Source: JAMXLO01 sp963819855 (lineage in GTDB: Bacteria > Pseudomonadota > Alphaproteobacteria > Acetobacterales > Acetobacteraceae). Taken from it: a DNA stretch of 64,000 nt. Shown piece after piece: positions 42,798-50,926 of the stretch. Position 1 is the stretch's first letter, and the number at the start of each line of letters is the position of its first letter. The translations under genes and the position numbers were made by a program. Under the pieces are notes generated by a model. It did no database searches. It saw only the letters and a program-made list of their open reading frames with translations, and had not been told where the DNA came from. The stretch is from positions 62,001 through 126,000 of the forward strand of contig CAWFYC010000002.1 in the NCBI GenBank assembly GCA_963819855.1. Reading direction: 5' to 3'.

Positions 42798-43957
42798 ATG
42801 GATACGTCAACCGCACTCGCCGCCACCGAGCACAGCCCGAACGTCACGTTCGAGGACGGCATGATGCTCGAGTGTGGCGCACGGCTGCGGCGGATGACGG
42901 TGGCCTACCGCACCTACGGTACGCTCAACGCGGCGCGGTCCAACGCCGTGCTGGTGTGCCACGCGCTGACCGGCGACCAGTATGTCGCCGAGCGCCACCC
43001 GGTTACCGGCAAGGATGGCTGGTGGGACATGGTGGTGGGACCGGGTCGGTCGATCGACACCGACCGCTACTTCGTCATCGGCGTCAATGTGCTGGGCGGC
43101 TGCATGGGCTCCACCGGACCGCGCAGCCTGCGTGACGACGAGACTGGTCCGTGGGGTACCGACTTCCCGCCGGTGACCATCCACGACATGGTGCGCGCGC
43201 AGAAGATGCTGATCGACCACCTGGGCATCGCGCGGCTGTTCGCTGTGCTGGGCGGCTCGATGGGCGGGATGCAGGTGCTGCAATGGGCGGCGAGCTACCC
43301 CGATGCGGTGTTCGCCGCGCTGCCGATCGCCTGCGCGGCATATCATTCGGCGCAGAACATCGCGTTCCACGAGGTGGGGCGGCAGGCGATCTTCGCCGAT
43401 CCGGACTGGCAGGGCGGGCGCTACTGGACAAGCGGCCGCATTCCGGCGCGTGGGCTGGCGGTGGCACGGATGTGCGCGCACATCACCTATCTGTCGGAAG
43501 AGGCGCTGACCCGGAAATTCGGCCGGCGGCTGCAGAACGCACCGAAGGACCCGAGCGAGGCGATCGGCCTGTTCGGCGAGATGTTCGAGGTCGAAAGCTA
43601 TCTGCGCCACCAGGGTCGACGTTCGTGCAGCGGTTCGACGCCAACTCGTATCTGACGATCACGCGGGCGATGGATTATTTCGACTTGGCGGCGGACTACG
43701 ACGGCGACGTGGCGAACGCATTCAGGGGCACCAAGACGCGGTTCCTGCTGGCGTCGTTCACCTCGGACTGGCTGTTCCCGACCGCGGAGAGCCGCGCGAT
43801 CGCGCGGGCGCTGAACCGGGCGGGGGCGAACGTGTCGTTCGTGGAGATCCCCTCCGACAAGGGGCACGACGCGTTCCTGCTGGATGAGCCGGATTTTCAC
43901 CGCACGCTGGCGGGGTTCCTGGCGGGGTGTGCGGTGCGTGCGGGGCTGGACGGCTAG
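42798..43957 (+). pseudogene. metX: homoserine O-acetyltransferase MetX, single-base frameshift
   Basis: An alpha/beta-hydrolase-fold acyltransferase that activates homoserine for methionine synthesis. The first frame (42798 to about 43615) has VCHALTGDQYVAERHP, GCMGSTGPRSL and the nucleophile elbow LGGSMGGMQVLQW (Ser154). The second frame continues STFVQRFDANSYLTITRAMD, then the catalytic Asp (SFTSDWLFPTAES) and His (DKGHDAFLLD) to the stop at 43957. One base is missing at 43615/43616; restoring it gives a full 386-aa enzyme. As sequenced, the product would lose Asp and His and be inactive. metW, its normal neighbour, is instead beside metZ. Confidence 0.9.
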
Positions 43958-43969
43958 GCGATCAGGCCC

Positions 43970-44899
43970 ATGTCGCCTAAATCCCCACGAGCGACCCGGC
44001 CTCTGCGAGTGTTTCTGACCGGCGCGACCGGTTTTATCGGTTCCTATCTCGTCCGGGAACTCATCAAAGCGGGCCATCACGTGGTGGGGCTCAGCCGTTC
44101 GGATGCGGGCGCCGCGGTGCTCGCCCGTGCCGGGGCGGAGGTCTTGCGCGGCGACATGCACGACCTCGACGGCCTGCGCATCGCCGCAGCGGCGTCCGAC
44201 GGCGTCGTCCACGCGGCCTTCAACCACGACTTCTCCAACCTGAAGCAGAACAGCGAGGACGACCGCAAAGTTATCGAGGCTCTCGGCGAGGTGCTGGCCG
44301 GCTCGGACCGGCCGCTCGTCATCACCTCCGGCACGGGCCTCGCCCGGTCAAAGAGCGGCGGCCCGGTGGTAGAGACCGACCATCACGTCACCTCGGCCGA
44401 GTTCCCCCGCGCCGCCTCCGAGGAGGCGGCCGACGCTCTTATCACCAAGGGCGGGCGGGTGATGGTCATGCGGCTGCCGCAGGTGCACGACACGCGCAGG
44501 CAGGGCCGGATCACGTGGCACATCCAGTTGGCGCGTCAGAAGGGCCGGGTGGCGTATGTCGGCGAAGGCAGGAACCGTGTGGCGGCCGTGCACGTCTCCG
44601 ACGCCGTCCGGCTATACCGGCTGGCGCTTGAGAAGGGCCAGGCAGGCGCGCGCTACCACGCCGTGGGCGAGCAAGGTGTTGCCCTGCGCGACATCGCCGA
44701 GGCGATCGGTGCGGGGCTGAAGCTGCCGGTCAGGTCGATCACACCGGAGGAGGCGCCGGAGTACTTCGGCTGGATGGCGCAGCTCGCCACGATCGACCTT
44801 GCGGCCTCCGGTGCGCTGACGCGCCAACAGCTGGGCTGGAACCCCACCGGGCCGAACCTGCTGACCGACCTGCGCAACATGGATTACAGCGTGGCATAG
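43970..44899 (+). CDS. NAD(P)-dependent epimerase/atypical SDR
   Basis: A 309-aa extended/atypical SDR with the Rossmann glycine motif VFLTGATGFIGSYLVRELIK, the VVHAAFNHDFSN segment in place of the classical AAxxx, and RLPQVHDTRRQGRITWHI. The usual YxxxK is replaced: the region after ITSGTGLARS has no clear Tyr-Lys pair, as in atypical SDR group 5 proteins, so catalysis may differ or be lost. The C-terminal GEQGVALRDIAEAIGAGLKL is typical of NmrA/epimerase-like members. It starts 12 bases after metX. No pathway can be assigned. Confidence 0.83.
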   Translation: MSPKSPRATRPLRVFLTGATGFIGSYLVRELIKAGHHVVGLSRSDAGAAVLARAGAEVLRGDMHDLDGLRIAAAASDGVVHAAFNHDFSNLKQNSEDDRKVIEALGEVLAGSDRPLVITSGTGLARSKSGGPVVETDHHVTSAEFPRAASEEAADALITKGGRVMVMRLPQVHDTRRQGRITWHIQLARQKGRVAYVGEGRNRVAAVHVSDAVRLYRLALEKGQAGARYHAVGEQGVALRDIAEAIGAGLKLPVRSITPEEAPEYFGWMAQLATIDLAASGALTRQQLGWNPTGPNLLTDLRNMDYSVA

Positions 44900-44920
44900 G
44901 GTCAGCCGGGAGCCAGCTTT

Positions 44921-45637
44921 TCACCAAGGGACAGTGCGGCCGAGGTAGTCGAGATATTCCAATCCGGGCTTTTCCCGTTTCGAAAGAAGCACGTTCACCA
45001 GGCTCGGCACGCTTTCTTCGATGCTCAAGCGGGCGTCTGGCCCACCCAGTTCGGTGCGAACCCAGCCCGGCGCCATCAACACCATCGGGCGCGAGTTCCC
45101 GGAGTGACGGGCCGCGTAGCTGCGCATCAACATGTTCAGCGCTGCCTTGCTGCCGCGATACACCTCCCGAAGCCCGGTCTCGTTGTTGCTGATGCTGCCT
45201 TGACCGGACGACATGACGCCGATCAGGCCCGTCGCAAAGACGTGTTGCTCAAGGCGCTCGATGACGCGCATCGGGCTCAGTGAATTCGTGACCATGACTC
45301 TGACAAACTCGTCGGTGGTCACGTCAGCGATCGTTTCCTTCTCATTGTTCGTGACACCCGCGTTGACGAACAGCATGTCGAACATTCTGCCTGACAGGCG
45401 CTCGCTCAGTGCGGCAACCTGGGCAGGCTCGCAGATGTCCACGATCTCGATCTCGACCCGGCCCTCGAACTCGTCCGCCAGGTCGTGCAGCATCGTTCGG
45501 ACGCCGCCTCCTCGCACCGTGCCGAGGACGTTCCACCCTTGCTTCAGGAACTCGGCGGCCATGGCGTGGCCGAGACCGCGTGATGCTCCGATGAGAAGTA
45601 TTGTTCCGGCGGGGTCGCTCAAAACGGCTGCGGGCAT
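44921..45637 (-). CDS. short-chain dehydrogenase, C-factor-like
   Basis: A 238-aa SDR. The cofactor site is LLIGASRGLGHAMAAEFLKQ, NAG is in LFVNAGVTNNEKET, the serine in GVMSSGQGSISNNETG and the Tyr-Lys pair in YRGSKAALNML, so the catalytic set is complete. The spacing and short C-terminus resemble C-factor (CsgA-like) SDRs. GAGG lies before ATG 45637; the track extension upstream is not supported. It is convergent with the atypical SDR and follows the HD-domain gene by 55 bases on the same strand. Substrate unknown. Confidence 0.86.
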   Translation of the reverse strand: MPAAVLSDPAGTILLIGASRGLGHAMAAEFLKQGWNVLGTVRGGGVRTMLHDLADEFEGRVEIEIVDICEPAQVAALSERLSGRMFDMLFVNAGVTNNEKETIADVTTDEFVRVMVTNSLSPMRVIERLEQHVFATGLIGVMSSGQGSISNNETGLREVYRGSKAALNMLMRSYAARHSGNSRPMVLMAPGWVRTELGGPDARLSIEESVPSLVNVLLSKREKPGLEYLDYLGRTVPW

Positions 45638-45692
45638 CGGGACCTCAGCGCTCGTTTGGTGGGTGTACCGGTAGCTTACAACCACTCCTTCG

Positions 45693-46550
45693 TCAGCCTC
45701 CAGCAGGAACTTGCGGACCCATATGCTGTCGGTGATGTTCGATAGCAAACACGTTGCTGTACAGGTGCGCCACCCAATGGCGGCCCTCCATCGTCAGTTC
45801 GAGATATCTGATCGCATCGCCGATGTAAGGTTCCACCTTGCCCCAGAAGAACCGGGGATACCGCTCCGCCAGGTCGGCGGGGCTGGCGTAGCCCAGCTTT
45901 TCATTGATCCCGATTTCCGCGAACTCGTGGAACAGCGCATTGAGCTTGCGAGGATACAGCGGATCCGCCAGTTGTCCGATCAGATCGGCAGCGCGCAACA
46001 GACCGGCCTCGGTGTCGGTCTCGGCATGATCGTCGTCATGCGGGATCGGAAAGCGGGTCAGCTCGATCGCGCGCGCGATCCGCTCGCCGTCGATCAGCGG
46101 ATCGCCTTCGAACCGCCTGCGTACTATGACCTTTGAGCGAAACACGTGGTATGGCGCCAGGTGAGCGTCGGAAGCTCCGCGCGGCAGAGCCACGGTATTT
46201 CCCGCGGCATCGATAACCTGCCGATCGCCGTTGTCCCCCGCGCAGACATCACGCAAATATCCGACATCGTGCGTTAGGGCCGCGACGACGAAATGCAGCC
46301 AGTCGACCGGGGTTACGTTCCGCCGCAATCGCAGCCCGCGCAGAATGTCCTGTGCCACCAAGGTCACCAGCGCAGTGTGCTCTGCGTTGTGATACAGTGC
46401 ATCGCTGGTGGCGAGTCGCTCGATGACGAGCCGGGCAGCCTCATCGAGCACGGCAGCGATGTGCCGGTCGCTGCCGCCGAAGGTGCGCAAAAAGACGCCG
46501 GACAACCTTTGGCCCAACTCATCCGCGAGCAGTGTCGTCATGTTCAGCAT
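45693..46550 (-). CDS. HD-domain metal-dependent phosphohydrolase-like protein
   Basis: A 285-aa protein with the metal-binding elements of the HD/PDE superfamily: ALYHNAEHTALVTLVAQDIL early, then ALTHDVGYLRDVCAGDNG, in which His-Asp forms the HD pair. Further acidic-histidine text follows (IPHDDDHAETDTEAGLLRAA and DLIGQLADP). The YHNxEHT...HDxGY pattern is that of cyclic-nucleotide phosphodiesterase-like HD proteins, and a phosphohydrolase activity is likely though the substrate is unknown. Start 46550 has GGAG upstream; the 541-aa frame runs antisense through the next gene and is rejected. Confidence 0.82.
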   Translation of the reverse strand: MLNMTTLLADELGQRLSGVFLRTFGGSDRHIAAVLDEAARLVIERLATSDALYHNAEHTALVTLVAQDILRGLRLRRNVTPVDWLHFVVAALTHDVGYLRDVCAGDNGDRQVIDAAGNTVALPRGASDAHLAPYHVFRSKVIVRRRFEGDPLIDGERIARAIELTRFPIPHDDDHAETDTEAGLLRAADLIGQLADPLYPRKLNALFHEFAEIGINEKLGYASPADLAERYPRFFWGKVEPYIGDAIRYLELTMEGRHWVAHLYSNVFAIEHHRQHMGPQVPAGG

Positions 46551-46673
46551 GTCTGGCTCCTCCGAACGGAACGTTCTCCTCGGTGCCGCCACCGGAGTCT
46601 GCGTCGTCGCTTGCCGATCTGCAATCCGCGGGACTAGCCTGGACGTGGATTTGCGGCAACCGAGGAGCGTCCC

Positions 46674-47822
46674 ATGCAAGAAAAGCTGATCTCCGCCGAC
46701 AACCACATCGATCTCACCTATTGCCCGCCCGACCTCTGGTCCGAGCAGGCGCCCCGACAGTGGCGTGACGCCGCACCCCGCACCGAGGAGCGCGACGATG
46801 GCCTGCACTGGATCGTCGATGGCCAGGACAAGGGGATGTGGAACGGTGTCGGCCCGGGCTTCCTGAAATATCAGAAGGGCACCTTCCATCACGTCGACGA
46901 AATGAAGGATGCCGGCTTCGAGTGGGATTACCGTCGCGGTGCCAAGCCACGGCCGACGACGCCGGAAACCCGCATCATCGATCTCGACAAGGACGGCGTC
47001 GCCGCCGAGATCGTTTACGGCTGCATCATGATCAACGAAATGATCGGCGACACCGCGATGCGCGACTGGGCCGACACGGTCTACAACGACTGGGTCGCCG
47101 ACTTCGCTAAAAAAGCCGATCCGAACCGCGTGTTCCCGCTCGCCATCGTGCCGAACAGCGATCCCAAGGCGGCGGCAGCCGAGGTCAGGCGCTGTGCGAA
47201 GCTGGGGCTGCGCGGCGGCGACCTTGCATTCAAGCGCATGGGGATACCGCTGTGGCATCATGACTGGTACGCGCTGTGGGAGGCCGCCGCCGAATGCCGC
47301 TTCCCGATTGCCTTCCACTCAACCGGGTTCAAGGCGGCGCGCGCGCCGGATACGCCTGAAATGGAGAAGGAATACGCCATCCAGTACCGTTTGGTGCGCT
47401 CGGCGCTGTTCCAGACCGACACGATGGAGGTGCTGGTATCGCTGCTCGCGTCCGGCGCCTGCGAGAAATACCCGGACTTCAACTTCGTGCTCGGCGAGTC
47501 CGGCGTCACCTGGCTGCCGTACATCTTCGACCGGCTCGACACCGAGTATCATGACCGCGCCCGCAGTCTCGGCTTCAAGCTGAAGCCGTCCGACTACTTC
47601 CGGCGTCAGGGCTACGTCACCTACCAGCAGGACAACTTCCTCGAACCGATCGTGCCGTTGATCGGTGAGGACAACATCATGTGGGGTTCGGATTATCCGC
47701 ACCCGGACTCGCTGTGGCCGGCGTCCCACGCCGTACTGGCAGAGAACCTTGGCGCGTTCACCCCGGCCGTGCGCCGCAAGATCGTGTGCGACAACGCCGC
47801 GCGGCTATACGGTCTGAACTAG
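46674..47822 (+). CDS. amidohydrolase family 2 protein, second copy type
   Basis: A 382-aa amidohydrolase-2 (ACMSD-like) enzyme. The N-terminal metal motif is ISADNHIDL, the middle has PIAFHSTGFKAARAP with the ligand histidine, NFVLGESGVTWLPYIFDRLD follows and the C-terminal catalytic Asp is in MWGSDYPHPDSLWP. Such enzymes hydrolyse or decarboxylate aromatic or cyclic acids. It differs clearly from the enzyme at 21674, so it is not a recent duplicate. The ribosome site GAGG-type lies before 46674. It faces a GFA-family gene and probably belongs to the catabolic set that continues to 53 kb. Confidence 0.87.
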   Translation: MQEKLISADNHIDLTYCPPDLWSEQAPRQWRDAAPRTEERDDGLHWIVDGQDKGMWNGVGPGFLKYQKGTFHHVDEMKDAGFEWDYRRGAKPRPTTPETRIIDLDKDGVAAEIVYGCIMINEMIGDTAMRDWADTVYNDWVADFAKKADPNRVFPLAIVPNSDPKAAAAEVRRCAKLGLRGGDLAFKRMGIPLWHHDWYALWEAAAECRFPIAFHSTGFKAARAPDTPEMEKEYAIQYRLVRSALFQTDTMEVLVSLLASGACEKYPDFNFVLGESGVTWLPYIFDRLDTEYHDRARSLGFKLKPSDYFRRQGYVTYQQDNFLEPIVPLIGEDNIMWGSDYPHPDSLWPASHAVLAENLGAFTPAVRRKIVCDNAARLYGLN

Positions 47823-47844
47823 ACGACGTCGGCCGCCCCGGGGA

Positions 47845-48234
47845 TCACGCTTCCCCGGCGGCGGCGCGGCGCGCTGCCATGAACTCCTCCCAGTGCCGTC
47901 CGTCGAACAGACTCGGGTGCAGGCTCGCCATATCGACCCCCTCCAGGCAGCGTACATTAACGCTGATGCCGTCGGGCAGGGTCCGCGGCGTATAGAACGA
48001 GTGGATGCCGCAATGCCGGCAGAATGTGTGCTTCGCCACACCGGTGTTGAACTGGTAGGTGGTGATCGCATCTGCGCCGCGCAGCAGTTCGAACTGCGCG
48101 CGCGGCACCACCATGTGGATGATCCCCTTCATCGTGCAGATCGAACAGTTGCACACCGACACGTCGTCCAGGTCGCCCTGGACGCGAAACTTCACCTGGC
48201 CGCAGTGGCAGCCGCCCTCATAGGTTGCGAGCAT
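47845..48234 (-). CDS. GFA family (glutathione-dependent formaldehyde-activating enzyme-like) protein
   Basis: A 129-aa zinc protein of the GFA family. The cysteine sets are visible: GGCHCGQVKF near the N-terminus (Cys9, Cys11), VCNCSICTMKG (Cys28, Cys30, Cys33) and HTFCRHCGIHSFY. The family name comes from an enzyme adding glutathione to formaldehyde, but most members are of unknown activity and include S-adduct-cleaving enzymes. The gene is convergent with the amidohydrolase (22-base gap) and divergent from the TetR gene. Confidence 0.9.
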   Translation of the reverse strand: MLATYEGGCHCGQVKFRVQGDLDDVSVCNCSICTMKGIIHMVVPRAQFELLRGADAITTYQFNTGVAKHTFCRHCGIHSFYTPRTLPDGISVNVRCLEGVDMASLHPSLFDGRHWEEFMAARRAAAGEA

Positions 48235-48359
48235 GTCATGGCTCCGATTGGATCGGGCCGGACGCTACCATCCGCTGCATCCGCTCGCCAGAACGGCCGA
48301 GCCAATTCGCGATAGATGTCGCCGCGCGTCAGGCCGGCGTCCCATAGGTTTTATGCGAT

Positions 48360-48984
48360 ATGATACAAAAAGAACCTGGCAGACGTGGAAGGCCGCGCGC
48401 GTACGATCACCGCGTTGGCGCAGGCAATGGCGGTGTTCTGGAACGCTGGCTATTCCGGCACGTCGCTCGACGACATCACCGCCGGCACCGGCATGAACCG
48501 TCCCAGTCTGTACGGCGCGTTCGGCGACAAGCATGCGCTCTACTTGCACACGCTCGAGCGATATCGCTCGCTCGCGCGCGCCGGGCTGGGCGAAGCGCTG
48601 GCCCGCGACCGGCCGCTGCGCCAGGCGCTGCGCCGGGTCTATGACGGGGCGCTGTTGCTGTACTATTCAGGCGATGCCGGCGCGCGCGGCTGTTTCCTGA
48701 TCGGAACGGCACTCACGGAATCGGTCGGCGACGCCGAGGTGCGCAAGACGCTGCGTGATGGGCTGCAGGAGATCGATGCGGTGTTCGAGGCGCGGCTCCG
48801 CTTCGCCCGCGACCAGGGCGAACTGTCGCGCGAGGCGGATCCGGCCACGTTGGCGAGGCTCGCCTCCGCGGTTTTACACACGCTGGCAATCCGCTCGCGT
48901 GCGGGCGAGCCGCGCAAGGCGCTGGAGGCGATACTTGAACCCGCGCTCGATCTGATCTGCGGCAAGCCGAAGCGACGGCGTTAG
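48360..48984 (+). CDS. TetR-family regulator, apparently frameshifted near the N-terminus
   Basis: A TetR-type repressor of about 207 aa when two frames are joined. The frame from ATG 48360 reads MIQKEPGRRGRPRAYD, the usual TetR opening; after one extra base at 48410/48411 the other frame continues ALAQAMAVFWNAGYSGTSLD and NRPSLYGAFGDKHALYLHTL, the helix-turn-helix. The C-terminal domain carries GARGCFLIGTALTE, which defines a subgroup sensing small molecules. As sequenced, translation could only begin at GTG 48385, losing the N-terminal arm. It probably controls the divergent GFA gene or nearby catabolic genes. Confidence 0.8.
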
Positions 48985-48993
48985 CGACGGGAT

Positions 48994-49084
48994 GATGGGT
49001 TTCGCTGCGCTCTACCCATCCTACGGCAACGCGTCTGCGTCAGCTTGTGGCTTGTAGGATGGGTAGAGCGCAGCGAAACCCATC
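48994..49084. repeat. inverted repeat (GATGGGTTTCGC family), copy 3
   Basis: Arms 48994-49024 and 49054-49084 are perfect 31-base inverted copies with a 29-base loop. The arm sequence is identical to the core of copy 1 at 8747-8840, while the loop differs. It lies between the converging TetR and CMD-family genes and may terminate both. Confidence 0.9.
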
Positions 49085-49117
49085 AGCCAGGTGATCGCAT
49101 GGATTTCCGGCCAGGCC

Positions 49118-49663
49118 CTAAACCTTCAGCACCTCGGCGCCTTCCGCCGGTTCCAGCTCGCAGGCATTCACCGTCATCGCCAGCATGGCGTAGTAGCCGA
49201 TCGCGCCGGTGAGCTGGATGAACTCGTCGTCGCCGAAGCGCGCGCGCATCGCACTCGCCGAAGCATCGTCGATCCGATGTTTGCGCAGCAGTGCGCGGGT
49301 GAAATCGACGATCTGCGCATCCTCCGCGGGAATGCCGCGCGAGTGGTTGTCGCGGATCGCGTCGATCGTGGAGTCCGACACGCCCAGCCGCCGCGCGCCG
49401 CCGGTCTGCGCCCCCCACACATACATCGCCTCGTATTCGCGCGCGACGACCATCGCCGCGAGCACACGAACGCGCATGTCCAGCGAACCTTCGAACCGCA
49501 CATACGCGCCGAGATGCGCGACCCGGCCGGCGATATCCGGCGAGTGCAGGAACATGGTGAACGGACCGTGCACCGCGCCGCGGCTGGCGACGATCGAGTC
49601 GAAGCTCGCGTGATCCTTCGCCGGGACCTGGTCCTTGCTGGTGATGTAGGAGAGTCGGGCCAT
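49118..49663 (-). CDS. carboxymuconolactone decarboxylase family protein
   Basis: A 181-aa CMD-domain protein. The core LDMRVRVLAAMVVAREYEAM and YVWGAQTGGARRLGVSDSTI is the CMD helical signature, but the two redox cysteines of the AhpD-like CxxC motif are absent (MYVWGAQ instead of xxCxxC), so it is closer to a gamma-carboxymuconolactone decarboxylase-like enzyme than to a peroxidase. GGAGGAG lies before the start. It follows the MetE-like gene by 15 bases on the same strand and probably shares its transcript, in a block with an alcohol dehydrogenase. Confidence 0.86.
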   Translation of the reverse strand: MARLSYITSKDQVPAKDHASFDSIVASRGAVHGPFTMFLHSPDIAGRVAHLGAYVRFEGSLDMRVRVLAAMVVAREYEAMYVWGAQTGGARRLGVSDSTIDAIRDNHSRGIPAEDAQIVDFTRALLRKHRIDDASASAMRARFGDDEFIQLTGAIGYYAMLAMTVNACELEPAEGAEVLKV

Positions 49664-49678
49664 CGCTTGCTCCTCCGT

Positions 49679-50845
49679 TCAGACTTTTGCGAAGTACAGC
49701 TTCGGGTCCGCCGCCCGCACCGGCGCTTCGGGCAATCCCAGTTCCCGCCGCACGATGTTGGTGCCCTCCACCATCGAGACGCACTTGTAGTGCGCGATCC
49801 GCCGGCTCAGGCCCTCTCGGCCGAAGCCGCAATCCGTGGTGATCACCAGCCGCTCGGGCGGGATGAACTCCAGCGCGCGACGGATCAGTCCGGCAACATA
49901 TTCCGGCGGCTCCACCACGGTGTTGCAATGGTTCACCACGCCGATGCCGATCTTCTTGTCGGTCGGGTACTTGCCGAACAGATGCAGGTCGCGGCCGTCG
50001 CTGCTGGCGCATTCGAACGTGATCACATCGCCGTTCAACTGCAGCAGATACGGCATCGCGCGTTCGTAACTCGGCACCTCCCAGTACACCCGCTGCTGGT
50101 TCGGATTGCCCCAGCAGGTATGCACCCAGATCTCCGCGTTGACACCAACAAGCTGACGGTTGAACGCCTCGGTCAGGAATTCCAGTTCCGCCTCGGTGCA
50201 GTCCGGCCGCAATGATCGCCCGTGATGCGGCGGCTCCTCAACCTGAATCAGCGGACATCCCGCATCCGCCATTTCGCGGAACTCGGCGTTCATGATGTCG
50301 CAGAGGTCGAGCACAAGCTGCTTGTCATCGGGATAGAACTCGTTCCACAGCATGCTGGCCAGCGCCGGCGCGCAGATCGCGCCGAACTTCACCGGCCGGT
50401 CCGACATGCGCTGCGCCACCTGCCAGATCGCGGTGTATTCCAGCGGTCCGCGTTCCAGCTTGTGTTTCACCACACCAGGCTGATACGCCTCCTGCACCTC
50501 CCACAGGATCTTGCCGGGACGCAGGCCGTGGCGGCTCATCCAGCCGCGCGAGGTGTCGCGATGGCCCTCGATGCCGGCGATGCGCTCGATCGGATAGAAA
50601 AACCACGACTTCCCCCCGACCGCGAGATCGAACCGGCTGTCGCCGTCGGTGACGATATCCAGCCCGGCGGCCTCCTGCGCGTTGATGATCGCGGCGACCG
50701 CATCGAGGTACTGTTCGCGGAACACCAATTCGCCCAGCGCCGACTTGAACGAGCGGCCATTCAGGCTGAGGTCGAACCACAGCGGGCGTGGATACGATCC
50801 GGTGATCGCGGTCGGCAGCATCAGGTTCTGCGTGACGGTGAGCAT
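49679..50845 (-). CDS. MetE C-terminal-domain-like (cobalamin-independent methionine synthase family) protein
   Basis: A 388-aa single-domain protein of the UROD/MetE-like barrel. It opens with LPTAITGSYPRPLWFDLSLN, the typical start of stand-alone MetE-C homologues, and carries VHTCWGNPNQQRV, FECASSDGRDLHL and VITTDCGFGREGLSRRI, giving the zinc-type His/Cys/Cys set. Full MetE has an N-terminal half and is about 750 aa, so this is not a complete methionine synthase. Such proteins in catabolic clusters act as methyl- or other group-transfer enzymes. The start at 50845 has GGGGGGAAG upstream. The upstream gap holds a REP-like repeat. Confidence 0.85.
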   Translation of the reverse strand: MLTVTQNLMLPTAITGSYPRPLWFDLSLNGRSFKSALGELVFREQYLDAVAAIINAQEAAGLDIVTDGDSRFDLAVGGKSWFFYPIERIAGIEGHRDTSRGWMSRHGLRPGKILWEVQEAYQPGVVKHKLERGPLEYTAIWQVAQRMSDRPVKFGAICAPALASMLWNEFYPDDKQLVLDLCDIMNAEFREMADAGCPLIQVEEPPHHGRSLRPDCTEAELEFLTEAFNRQLVGVNAEIWVHTCWGNPNQQRVYWEVPSYERAMPYLLQLNGDVITFECASSDGRDLHLFGKYPTDKKIGIGVVNHCNTVVEPPEYVAGLIRRALEFIPPERLVITTDCGFGREGLSRRIAHYKCVSMVEGTNIVRRELGLPEAPVRAADPKLYFAKV

Positions 50846-50863
50846 TGTGCAGCTTCCCCCCAT

Positions 50864-50920
50864 CGTCATCCCCGCGAAAGTGGGGACCCAGGGCTGGGCC
50901 CCCGCTTTCGCGGGTTGACG
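50864..50920. repeat. REP-like inverted repeat (GCGGGAATGACG family), copy 2
   Basis: Arms 50864-50891 and 50894-50920 are imperfect inverted copies (CGTCATCCCCGCGAAAG against CTTTCGCGGGTTGACG) with almost no loop. The sequence belongs to the family seen at 3601-3676. It sits in the 81-base gap between two co-directional genes and may separate their transcripts. Confidence 0.75.
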
Positions 50921-50926
50921 TGATTG

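Noticed and set aside
49679..50845. Annotation as complete methionine synthase MetE
   Set aside because: Only one barrel of 388 aa is present; full MetE needs two and is about twice as long.
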